Of a stretch of DNA of 14,408 bases, positions 1-7,024 are shown piece by piece; within the stretch, counting starts at the first letter, position 1, and every line of letters begins with the position of its first letter. A program made the position numbers and the translations under genes. This DNA comes from Sphingobacteriia bacterium (GTDB taxonomy: Bacteria; Bacteroidota; Bacteroidia; Chitinophagales; Chitinophagaceae): contig REAV01000181.1 of NCBI GenBank assembly GCA_004294465.1, positions 1 through 14,408 on the forward strand, given 5' to 3'. The notes under the pieces were generated by a model, which worked only from the letters and a program-made list of their open reading frames with translations, was not told the origin of the DNA and searched no databases.

Positions 1-1335
1 TATTTGATCAACTTAGTTACATTAATTGGTTTTTGCATCGTGAATATGTTGAGTAAAGACGTGCACCTTACTTTGATTGTATTAGCACCTTTACCCATTT
101 TAGCGATCACTATATATATTGTCAATAGTATTATCAATAAAAAAAGTGAGATCATTCAAAGTAATTTATCTGATCTAACTACGAATGCACAAGAATCCTA
201 TTCAGGTATTCGCGTTATAAAATCATTTGTTCAAGAAAAAGCAGTGTTAGGCTTCTTCGAAAAAAATAGTGAAGCCTATAAAAAAAATGCTGTAGGGTTA
301 GCAAAAGTAGAAGCTGTGTATTTCCCGAGCATGGCTTTGATGATTGGTATCAGTACGTTGGCAACTATTTTTATAGGCGGTTTACAAGCTATACAGGATC
401 CAACTAAAGTGGGTATGATTGTAGAGTTTGTGATCTATATCAACATGCTTACTTTTCCGGTTAGTGCCATAGGATGGACAGCCAGTATGATACAGCGAGC
501 AGCAGCTTCACAAAAACGATTGAATGAATTCTTGGATGTGAAACCTGCGATCACCAATCCTTCTACAAAAAAATACAGCGGCAATCTGGGAGGATCCATC
601 CATTTTGAAAATGTCAATTTCACCTATCCTGATACTGGTATCAAAGCCATTCAACAGTTAAATCTTGATATTCAAGTAGGAGATAAAGTGTTGATCTTAG
701 GTAAAACCGGATCTGGTAAAACCACCCTTGCTCAATTATTACTACGATTTTACGAGCCCAATAGTGGTTCCATTAAAATAGGAGGAAGACCACTCAATGA
801 AATTCCATTGAATGAATTACGCAGGCAAATTAGTTATGTACAACAAGACGTATTCCTATTCAGTGATACGGTGAGTAATAATATTCGGTTTGGTGTAGAT
901 GCCAATACTCCTTTCGAAAAAGTGAAAGAAGCTGCTCAGTTTGCTAATGTAGACCGAGATATCATGGGTTTTGATCAACAATATGAAACGATGATTGGAG
1001 AAAGAGGGGTGACCTTAAGTGGAGGACAAAAGCAACGAATTTCCATTGCACGGGCTTTAATTAAAGAGCCTGAGATCATTGTTTTTGATGATTGCCTTAG
1101 TGCGGTAGATGCCAAAACAGAAAAAGAAATAATTGGCCATTTATATGGCTATTTACAAGATAAAACGGCTATTATCATCACCCATCGAATCTTTTCAGGC
1201 TTTCATTTTGATAAAATCGTGGTTTTTGAGGATGGACGTATAGCCGAAGTGGGAACTCATGAACAATTAATGGCAACCAGCGGGTATTATGCTGAATTAT
1301 ACCGTTTGCAGCTTACTGAAGAAGCAGAAAGCTGA
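1..1335 (+). CDS. ABC exporter half-transporter (membrane plus ATPase domains), 5' end outside window
   Basis: This is the C-terminal part of an inner-membrane ABC exporter subunit that couples ATP hydrolysis to export of an unknown substrate. The frame is open to base 1, so about 140-150 residues (the first membrane helices) lie upstream, judging by a usual family length near 590. Counting from base 4, residues 1-180 hold hydrophobic helices and the coupling region, and residues 200-443 are the nucleotide-binding domain. Visible motifs are Walker A GKTGSGKTT (233-241, Lys239), signature LSGGQ (338-342), Walker B ending in Asp362, and the H-loop His394. The residue after the Walker B aspartate is Asp363 instead of the catalytic Glu. 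The stretch FDDCLSAVD resembles the MdlA-type subunit of heterodimeric exporters, so a partner subunit may exist elsewhere. It could also work as a homodimer with weak catalysis. The family is certain; the substrate is unknown. Confidence 0.93.
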   Translation, partial: YLINLVTLIGFCIVNMLSKDVHLTLIVLAPLPILAITIYIVNSIINKKSEIIQSNLSDLTTNAQESYSGIRVIKSFVQEKAVLGFFEKNSEAYKKNAVGLAKVEAVYFPSMALMIGISTLATIFIGGLQAIQDPTKVGMIVEFVIYINMLTFPVSAIGWTASMIQRAAASQKRLNEFLDVKPAITNPSTKKYSGNLGGSIHFENVNFTYPDTGIKAIQQLNLDIQVGDKVLILGKTGSGKTTLAQLLLRFYEPNSGSIKIGGRPLNEIPLNELRRQISYVQQDVFLFSDTVSNNIRFGVDANTPFEKVKEAAQFANVDRDIMGFDQQYETMIGERGVTLSGGQKQRISIARALIKEPEIIVFDDCLSAVDAKTEKEIIGHLYGYLQDKTAIIITHRIFSGFHFDKIVVFEDGRIAEVGTHEQLMATSGYYAELYRLQLTEEAES

Positions 1336-1339
1336 AAAC

Positions 1340-1369
1340 TTGGTCAATTCGTCAACTTCCCTATATTTG
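1340..1369 (+). promoter_or_regulatory. Bacteroidota-type promoter for the PUR-family gene
   Basis: TTG at 1340-1342 is followed after 19 bases by TATATTTG at 1362-1369. This matches the TTG / TAnnTTTG layout used by the main sigma factor of Bacteroidota. It begins just after the ABC transporter stop and would start transcription near 1375, leaving a leader of about 33 bases before the GTG at 1408. The ABC exporter and the PUR-family gene are therefore probably separate transcription units. Confidence 0.7.
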
Positions 1370-1407
1370 TAAATCACTTAACAAAGCTTTAACCAAAACA
1401 ATCAATT

Positions 1408-1866
1408 GTGGAGTACGAGAACAACGAAAAGAAAATGGAGAGTGTGTACAGCACCAGAATCCGTGCAGGAAAAAGAAGAACCTATTTTTTTGATGTGAGA
1501 GCCACCCGTGGAAATGATTATTTTCTCACTATCACAGAGAGCCGTAAGCGCTTCGACAACAATGGCTACGACCGCCATAAAATCTTTTTGTATAAAGAAG
1601 ATTTTAACAAGTTTATCAAAGCAATGGTAGAAGCCATTGATTATGTAAAAACTGAGTTGATGCCCGATTTCGATTTTGATGCGTTCAATCATGAATACAG
1701 TGAAGACGAAAATGGTGGAGAAGCTACCCCTCCAAAACAGGAAGCCCTAGTGGTTGATATGATACAAGATGCCGCTCCTGAATCAGTTGCAGCAGTGGTT
1801 ACACCAAAAGTAGAAGACGAACCAGTAATTAATCCAACCGCTACTGAAGAAGTAGATAAATGGTAA
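1408..1866 (+). CDS. PUR-family (DUF3276) DNA/RNA-binding protein
   Basis: This 152-residue protein belongs to the bacterial PUR-alpha-like family, small single-stranded nucleic-acid-binding proteins related to eukaryotic Pur-alpha. Residues 10-90 form the PUR repeat. They include the typical stretches KRRTYFFDVR, DYFLTITESRKRF and DRHKIFLYKEDF, followed by a helix ending in ELMPDFDFDAF. Residues 95-152 are an acidic, Ala/Pro/Glu-rich tail that looks disordered. I chose the GTG start at 1408 because related proteins begin with a similar Tyr-Glu-Asn-rich stretch before KKMESVYS. ATG at 1435 is the alternative and would remove nine residues. A good promoter precedes the gene and a strong hairpin follows it, so it is probably transcribed alone. 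The family is clear; the cellular role (regulation or nucleoid and RNA binding) is not established from the sequence. Confidence 0.9.
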   Translation: MEYENNEKKMESVYSTRIRAGKRRTYFFDVRATRGNDYFLTITESRKRFDNNGYDRHKIFLYKEDFNKFIKAMVEAIDYVKTELMPDFDFDAFNHEYSEDENGGEATPPKQEALVVDMIQDAAPESVAAVVTPKVEDEPVINPTATEEVDKW

Positions 1867-1887
1867 TATTTTTTTCGATTGCTTGCT

Positions 1888-1925
1888 AAAAAAAATACCC
1901 CGCCAATTGGTGGGGTATTTTATTA
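1888..1925. terminator. Rho-independent terminator usable from both strands
   Basis: The arms at 1892-1904 and 1909-1921 form a 13-base-pair stem with one G-U pair and the loop AATT. An A-run lies on the left flank and T-rich sequence on the right, so the structure can end transcription in both directions. It sits 22 bases after the PUR-family stop and 17 bases beyond the stop of the minus-strand pyrophosphatase tail, exactly where a shared terminator between convergent units is expected. Confidence 0.85.
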
Positions 1926-1941
1926 ATAGCTGAACTATAAA

Positions 1942-2289
1942 TTATTGTTTCTTTTCAGTTTCATTGATATTCATTTTTACTCCTTCCTTAGCATCAATAT
2001 ACATGGCATATTTGCTTGCTACATCTGCAGTTAATTCAGTACCGTTGATGGTGATTTTTCCATTATTAATTTCTAATTTAACATCATCACCTTTAGCCAG
2101 ACCATCTTTTTTCAATGCTTCAATCAAACTTTTCATTTTATCTCCGTCGCCATCAATAGATAAAGTTGTAGTGCTATCAGTACTTGTTTGCTTAATGGTT
2201 ACTTCTACTTTCTTTTCGGTAAGATTTGCACCTTTGGTAGGATGCATTGTAGCCAAAGTAGGAGCGATAACCAATGAAACGATACTCAT
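1942..2289 (-). CDS. Detached C-terminus of membrane pyrophosphatase: last membrane helix plus soluble tail
   Basis: This 115-residue frame begins with ATG sharing its A with the pyrophosphatase stop (TAATG). Its first residues, MSIVSLVIAPTLA, match the final transmembrane helix (TM16) of membrane pyrophosphatases, which normally follows NILIKL. Reading one base twice near 2298 joins the frames as NIL-IKL-MSIVSL, giving one 804-residue protein. I therefore read it as the broken-off end of the upstream gene and not as a separate gene. After the helix come about 97 hydrophilic residues rich in Lys, Asp and Thr, with an internal stretch EINNGKITINGTEL. Ordinary pyrophosphatases end shortly after TM16, so this is an extra domain, and it should face the periplasm because both termini of the family lie on that side. 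Translation by reinitiation at TAATG is possible, but the product would lack the gate lysine. Confidence 0.75.
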   Translation of the reverse strand: MSIVSLVIAPTLATMHPTKGANLTEKKVEVTIKQTSTDSTTTLSIDGDGDKMKSLIEALKKDGLAKGDDVKLEINNGKITINGTELTADVASKYAMYIDAKEGVKMNINETEKKQ

Positions 2290-4355
2290 TAATTTAATAA
2301 GATATTCATTGATGGGCCTGATGTATCCTTAAATGGATCTCCCACTGTATCACCAGTTACAGAAGCTTTATGTGGCTCTGATTTCTTGAAATACATTTCA
2401 CCATTAATTTCAACACCTTTTTCAAAAGATTTTTTAGCATTATCCCAAGCACCACCGGCATTGTTTTGGAAAATTCCCATCAAAACACCGCTCACAGTTG
2501 CACCAGCTAAGAATCCACCTAATGCTTCAGGTCCTAACAAAAATCCAATTAGCAAAGGAGATACAATAGTGATTGCTCCAGGCAACATCATTTTCTTCAA
2601 AGAAGCTTCAGTTGAAATAGCTACACACTTATCATATTCTGGTTTACCAGTACCTTCCATAATTCCAGGAATAGTTCTGAACTGTCTGCGAACTTCTTCC
2701 ACCATTGCCATTGCCGCTTCACCCACTGCTCTGATAGCCAATGAAGAGAAGATAAATGGAATCATTCCACCGATAAACAATGAAGCCAATACATCTGCTT
2801 TATAAATATCAATATGTTGATTATCTGGCATTGCTACTCCAACAAATGCTGCAAATAAAGCCAACGCTGTTAGTGCAGCAGAAGCAATAGCAAATCCTTT
2901 ACCGCTAGCAGCTGTTGTATTACCTACTGCATCTAGGATATCTGTTTTTTCACGAACATCACTTGGTAATTCACTCATTTCAGCAATACCACCTGCATTA
3001 TCAGCGATAGGTCCAAAAGCATCAATAGCCAATTGCATAGCAGTTGTAGCCATCATACCAGCTGCAGCAATTGCCACACCATATAATCCAGCACAAGCAT
3101 AAGATCCATAGATACCGCCAGCCAATACTATAATAGGTAAGAAAGTACTTTCCATACCAACTGCTAAACCACCAATAATATTAGTAGCATGACCTGTTGC
3201 AGATTGACGGATAATGCTCATTACTGGGCGTTTGCCCATTGCAGTATAGTACTCTGTAATAATACTCATTAATGCACCTACCAATAAACCAACTGCAATA
3301 GCTCCCATCACTCCATTACGAGAAAACTCCAAGCCACGCAAATTCATGGTTTCTGGTAAAATATAATTTACAATAAAATAAGAAGCAATAGCAGTTAATA
3401 CCATTGATCCCCAGTTACCCATGTTCAAAGCACGTTGAACAGCATGTGTACTTGCACCTACTGAATCACTCACTTTTACAAACAATGTTCCAATAATCGA
3501 TAAAATGATACCTACACCAGCAATAATCATTGGTAATAAGATAGGAGCTAAGCCACCAAATGCATCTACTGATTTGGTTTCTTGTCCTAATACCATGGTT
3601 GCTAATACAGTTGCAACATAAGAACCAAATAAATCGGCTCCCATTCCAGCAACATCACCCACATTGTCACCTACATTATCGGCAATAGTTGCAGGATTAC
3701 GAGGATCATCTTCTGGAATTCCAGCTTCTACTTTACCTACTAGATCGGCACCAACATCGGCAGCCTTAGTATATATACCACCACCCACACGGGCAAATAA
3801 GGCAATACTTTCAGCACCTAAAGAAAAGCCAGTTAATACTTCTATTGTACGCAACATTCCTTCAGCATCTCCATCTGGAGAGAAGAAATGTTTCAAAATT
3901 AAAAACAGTCCGCCTAGTCCTAAAACAGCTAAGCCAGAAACGCCTAATCCCATAACAGCTCCACCAGTAAATGAAACATTTAAGGCTTTACTTAAACTGG
4001 TTCTTGCAGCTTCAGCTGTTCTTACATTGGCTTTAGTAGCTACTTTCATTCCAATATAACCAGCAGTTGCACTAAATACAGCGCCAATTACAAAAGCAAT
4101 AGCAATACTCCAGTGACTTTCTGGATTGCTGTTTGCCATAAAACCTAATAATAAAGCAACGACAGCTACAAAGTAGCCCAGGATTTTCCATTCTGCTTTT
4201 AAAAAGGCCATTGCACCTTCGGCAATGTAATTACTGATTTCTTTCATTCTGGCATTACCAGCGTCTTGTTTAGAAACCCAATTAAATTTGATTAACGTGT
4301 AAAGGAGTCCTATAACTCCCATCGCCGGAACGGCATAAAACAGTAGATTGTTCAT
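2289..4355 (-). CDS. hppA: K+-dependent type membrane pyrophosphatase (ion pump), frameshifted before TM16
   Basis: Membrane pyrophosphatase hydrolyses PPi and pumps H+ and/or Na+ out of the cytoplasm. The ATG at 4355 gives 688 residues; a TTG two codons earlier is less likely. Substrate-binding motifs are intact: GGGIYTKAADVGADLVGKVE, EDDPRNP and DNVGDNVGD near residues 191-235, and DNAGG and DAVGNTTAA further on. Ala482 and Gly485 (GNTTAASGKG) mark the K+-dependent class; K+-independent enzymes carry Lys and Thr there. The gate glutamate is not at either usual TM6 site: Asp241 is followed by Gly244 and Ala248. Instead Glu182 lies seven residues before Arg189 in TM5, the arrangement I recall for the Flavobacterium johnsoniae H+ pump. 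The frame stops after PSMNILLN. Homologues continue NILIKLM into TM16, so TM16 and its gate lysine are lost unless one base is missing from the sequence. The promoter is at 4393-4400. Confidence 0.93.
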   Translation of the reverse strand: MNNLLFYAVPAMGVIGLLYTLIKFNWVSKQDAGNARMKEISNYIAEGAMAFLKAEWKILGYFVAVVALLLGFMANSNPESHWSIAIAFVIGAVFSATAGYIGMKVATKANVRTAEAARTSLSKALNVSFTGGAVMGLGVSGLAVLGLGGLFLILKHFFSPDGDAEGMLRTIEVLTGFSLGAESIALFARVGGGIYTKAADVGADLVGKVEAGIPEDDPRNPATIADNVGDNVGDVAGMGADLFGSYVATVLATMVLGQETKSVDAFGGLAPILLPMIIAGVGIILSIIGTLFVKVSDSVGASTHAVQRALNMGNWGSMVLTAIASYFIVNYILPETMNLRGLEFSRNGVMGAIAVGLLVGALMSIITEYYTAMGKRPVMSIIRQSATGHATNIIGGLAVGMESTFLPIIVLAGGIYGSYACAGLYGVAIAAAGMMATTAMQLAIDAFGPIADNAGGIAEMSELPSDVREKTDILDAVGNTTAASGKGFAIASAALTALALFAAFVGVAMPDNQHIDIYKADVLASLFIGGMIPFIFSSLAIRAVGEAAMAMVEEVRRQFRTIPGIMEGTGKPEYDKCVAISTEASLKKMMLPGAITIVSPLLIGFLLGPEALGGFLAGATVSGVLMGIFQNNAGGAWDNAKKSFEKGVEINGEMYFKKSEPHKASVTGDTVGDPFKDTSGPSMNILLN

Positions 4356-4392
4356 AAGCAATTGTGTCTGATATTTATTTGGTTCAAGTTGG

Positions 4393-4400
4393 CAAAAATA
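4393..4400 (-). promoter_or_regulatory. Promoter -7 element for the membrane pyrophosphatase
   Basis: On the minus strand TATTTTTG fits TAnnTTTG and lies 38 bases upstream of the pyrophosphatase ATG. No clear TTG is found at the usual upstream distance. Just upstream on this strand a short inverted repeat (GGGTT/AACCC, 4401-4412) runs directly into the T-rich element. It could weakly terminate transcription coming from the lipoprotein gene. Confidence 0.45.
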
Positions 4401-4447
4401 GGGTTAAAACCCATTTGCTTGTTAAAAACGTATTAACAGTCTTTTTA

Positions 4448-5671
4448 TTATTGATCCAGGGAAGCTGTATCGGCTCTTCCAGTAAAAACCGAACTCATTT
4501 TACCCGCAGACCATATATTTCGATTAAACTTGTTTCCTAAAATGATAACGGTAGCGGTGTCATTGATCAATCTTTTAAAAACCGCATTATTGCCATGCCA
4601 CCAGCCATTGTGGTAAACAATCGTTGGATCTGGTGGATTTACATACAAATGCCATCCTAATCCATAGTTTTTAGTCCCCCTGGTTTCATTGCTTAATGGC
4701 TCGTAGGACATTGCAAGGGTAGATTGATTAATAAAAGTACCCTGATAAAGAGCCCGATCCCATTGCAATAGGTCTCTTACCGTGCTATAAATATTTTTAT
4801 CTCCATAAACTCAATCCAATTTTTCTAAAGGAAAAGGGGATTTATTATAATTATAGGAAGGGATATAATTAGCCGTATCCTTTAAGCTAAATACATAACT
4901 GTCTTTCATACCCAAGGGGGTAAAAACACTGTCTTTCATGTATTGAGGGTAGGTTTGACCGGTAATTTTTTCTATGATCAACGCTAATAAAGCATAATTG
5001 GTATTACAATAACTATATCTCCGGTTAGGGGTAGCTTCTAAAGCAGGTTTTAATTCAACCAGATAACGCAGCACATCATAGTTATTGCTGATTCCTGTTT
5101 GAGAAATTGGATCTTTTACATACACGGTATATTTAACCCATTTGCCTCTTTTGTTCTTCTTTTTAGTTGTATAAGATCTAGTTCCTGCCATAAAATGATC
5201 ATATTTAGGCAGACCACTTCTATGAGACAATAAATTTTTGATGGTGATGGTCTCATAAGGAAAGCCATTCAGGTACTTAGCCACCGGTTCATCTATATCT
5301 AACCTGCCATCTTCCATTAAACGAAGGATGGTCATTGCAGTAAAGGTTTTGGATACAGAAGCTATATGAAAAGTAGAACTGGAAGTAATTGGCTCTTTGG
5401 TTTTAAAATTGATCATCCCTCGGTAATCCTCAAATACAATTTCGCCATTTTTAGCCATGATGATGGCTCCGTTAAACCCAGTGGCAACCAATTGTTTTTG
5501 GTAAAGTGGCTCAATCAAATTGGCATAATATTCTTTTGATTTGCTTGAAATAGGTGAAAAATCGTTAATTGGAGAAAAAGAAGCCTGCTCTTTTTGCATT
5601 TTAGACTTGTCTGAACCACTACAAGCCATTATTAAAAAAGAAAGTACTGGAATAATCATCTTTCTGGGCAT
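4448..5671 (-). pseudogene. Serine beta-lactamase-like lipoprotein (PF00144 family) interrupted by an in-frame TGA
   Basis: Read through the stop, this is a 407-residue serine hydrolase of the class C beta-lactamase / penicillin-binding-protein fold. The ATG at 5671 starts MPRKMIIPVLSFLIMAC, a lipoprotein signal with Cys at residue 16, so an envelope-anchored enzyme is expected. Catalytic motifs are SVSK (Ser105, Lys108), YCN (Tyr221-Asn223; YxN motif) and, beyond the stop, HNG (His354) within HNGWWHG, equivalent to the KTG/HxG box. Codon 287 is TGA, lying between LEKLD and VYGDKNIYSTVRDLL. The sequence before and after is in the same frame and clearly continuous, and Gly (GGA) is the residue expected there, so one base change explains the break. 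The first part (4811-5671) keeps two of three motifs; the rest (4448-4810) has no plausible start. It may be a young pseudogene or a sequence error. The substrate is unknown, and many relatives are peptidases or esterases, not antibiotic-resistance enzymes. Confidence 0.85.
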
Positions 5672-5695
5672 TAGGATTACATTGGTACGAAAACA

Positions 5696-5703
5696 CAAAT
5701 ATA
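5696..5703 (-). promoter_or_regulatory. Promoter -7 element for the beta-lactamase-like lipoprotein
   Basis: TATATTTG on the minus strand lies 25 bases upstream of the ATG at 5671. It overlaps the only upstream alternative start (TTG at 5698), which supports the ATG as the true start. No clear TTG is present 19-21 bases further upstream. Confidence 0.5.
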
Positions 5704-5782
5704 ACTGTACAATGTACTTTAGCCACCCTAAGTGGAAAACTATGCAGTGGATGTGAAAACAATAAACATTTATTTTGCAAAC

Positions 5783-7024
5783 ATGAGCACAGCAGTTAAA
5801 ACGACCAGTTATCCAAAAGAGCGAATCAATATACTTTTTTTAGAAAATATAAGTGAAAGGGCTGTTCAACAATTCAAACAGAACGGCTATACGAATATCA
5901 AAAAATTAAGCGGAGCATTAAGTGAAGATGAATTGATCAAAGCGGTAAAAGACGTCCATTTAATTGGTATACGTTCTAAAACGATGATCACTAAAAAAGT
6001 ATTGGAAGCTGCTACAAAATTACAGGCTATCGGTTGTTTTTGTATTGGAGTAAATCAAGTTGATTTAAAAGCGGCTACTAAAGCTGGGGTAGTTGTATTT
6101 AATGCTCCCTATAGTAATACAAGAAGTGTGGCAGAATTAGTGATTGGATCAAGCATCATGCTCATTAGAAGAATCATTGATAAAAACAAAGCAGCACATG
6201 ATGGCATTTGGCTAAAAGAAGCAAAAGGCAGCTTTGAACTTAGAGGAAAAACATTGGGGTTAATTGGATATGGAAATATTGGATCTCAGGTAAGTGTGCT
6301 GGCAGAATCACTCGGAATGAAAGTGTTGTTTTATGATACTGAAACAAAACTGCCATTGGGCAATGCCCACTCTGCAAAAAACATGAAAGAGCTATTAGGA
6401 CTTTCTGATATTGTTTCATTGCATGTGCCAGAAACAGCACAAACAAAAAACATGATCAATAAGAACACCATCAAGCAAATGAAAGAAGGTGCTATATTGA
6501 TCAATTATGCTCGTGGCGAAGTGGTAGATTTAAAAGCATTGGCAAATGCTTTATCAGAAGAACATTTAAGCGGTGCAGCAATTGACGTGTATCCTTTTGA
6601 ACCAGAAAAAAATGGAGACCGTTTTGAAACTCCTTTGCAAGGATTAAAAAATGTAATACTCACTCCTCACATAGGCGGATCAACTGAAGAAGCTCAACAA
6701 AATATTGGGGAAGATGTGAGTATCAAATTATTTCAATACCTCGAAAGAGGCATTACCAATGGCTCTCATTCGGTTCCTGCAATAGGATTACCTCCCATAG
6801 ATGGAGCACATCGTTTATTGCATACACACCATAATGTTCCGGGTGTGCTTAGTGCCATCAATACGGTTTTGTCGAAAAACAATATCAATATTGTTGGTCA
6901 ATATTTAAAAACCAATGAAGAAATTGGCTATGTTGTTTTGGATGTAGATAAAAAATTATCGACCCAGGCTCTGGCATTATTGAAAGAAGTAAAACATACT
7001 ATTAAAGTAAGGTTACTCTATTAA
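5783..7024 (+). CDS. serA: D-3-phosphoglycerate dehydrogenase with serine-sensing ACT domain
   Basis: SerA oxidises 3-phospho-D-glycerate with NAD+ to 3-phosphohydroxypyruvate, the first step of serine synthesis, in the cytoplasm. The ATG at 5783 gives 413 residues, close to E. coli SerA (410). The frame stays open back to a GTG at 5732, but those extra residues look unrelated. The NAD-binding loop is GLIGYGNIG (159-167) with Asp185 at the end of the second strand. Catalytic Arg244 (YARGE), Glu273 (PFEPE) and His296 (TPHIGG) are all present. The C-terminal ACT domain (about 340-413) keeps His349, Asn351 and Asn369, matching the E. coli serine-binding residues His344, Asn346 and Asn364, so feedback inhibition by serine is likely. 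Its last bases overlap the cutC stop on the other strand. I found no convincing promoter; the divergent lipoprotein promoter lies just upstream. Confidence 0.95.
   Translation: MSTAVKTTSYPKERINILFLENISERAVQQFKQNGYTNIKKLSGALSEDELIKAVKDVHLIGIRSKTMITKKVLEAATKLQAIGCFCIGVNQVDLKAATKAGVVVFNAPYSNTRSVAELVIGSSIMLIRRIIDKNKAAHDGIWLKEAKGSFELRGKTLGLIGYGNIGSQVSVLAESLGMKVLFYDTETKLPLGNAHSAKNMKELLGLSDIVSLHVPETAQTKNMINKNTIKQMKEGAILINYARGEVVDLKALANALSEEHLSGAAIDVYPFEPEKNGDRFETPLQGLKNVILTPHIGGSTEEAQQNIGEDVSIKLFQYLERGITNGSHSVPAIGLPPIDGAHRLLHTHHNVPGVLSAINTVLSKNNINIVGQYLKTNEEIGYVVLDVDKKLSTQALALLKEVKHTIKVRLLY

Noticed and set aside
2290..2301. Programmed -1 frameshifting in the pyrophosphatase
   Set aside because: The -1 frame does restore the protein, but the local codons (TTA TTA AAT TAA) do not form a proper X XXY YYZ slippery heptamer, and no clear stimulatory hairpin follows. 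It remains only a minor option under the frameshift finding.
2386..2805. Plus-strand open frame antisense to the pyrophosphatase, and similar ones at 3664-4059 and 1964-2332
   Set aside because: They are low-complexity Pro/Ala/Ser-rich shadows of a strongly conserved minus-strand gene.
4401..4412. GGGTT/AACCC inverted repeat as a terminator after the lipoprotein gene
   Set aside because: The stem has only 5 pairs with a 2-base loop, and its T-rich tail coincides with the pyrophosphatase -7 element, so it is too weak to list as a feature.
4448..4768. Independent small gene starting MQWDRALYQG
   Set aside because: It is in the same frame as the upstream lipoprotein and continues its fold; related proteins contain this segment internally.
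4811..4813. TGA read as an amino acid (glycine code or selenocysteine)
   Set aside because: The ABC transporter ends in TGA directly before a clear promoter and the next gene, so TGA acts as a stop here. The expected residue is Gly, not Cys or Sec, and I see no selenocysteine-type hairpin. Most genes in the window end in TAA.
5732..5782. Earlier GTG start for serA
   Set aside because: It would add 17 residues with no family resemblance, while the ATG at 5783 gives the usual SerA length.
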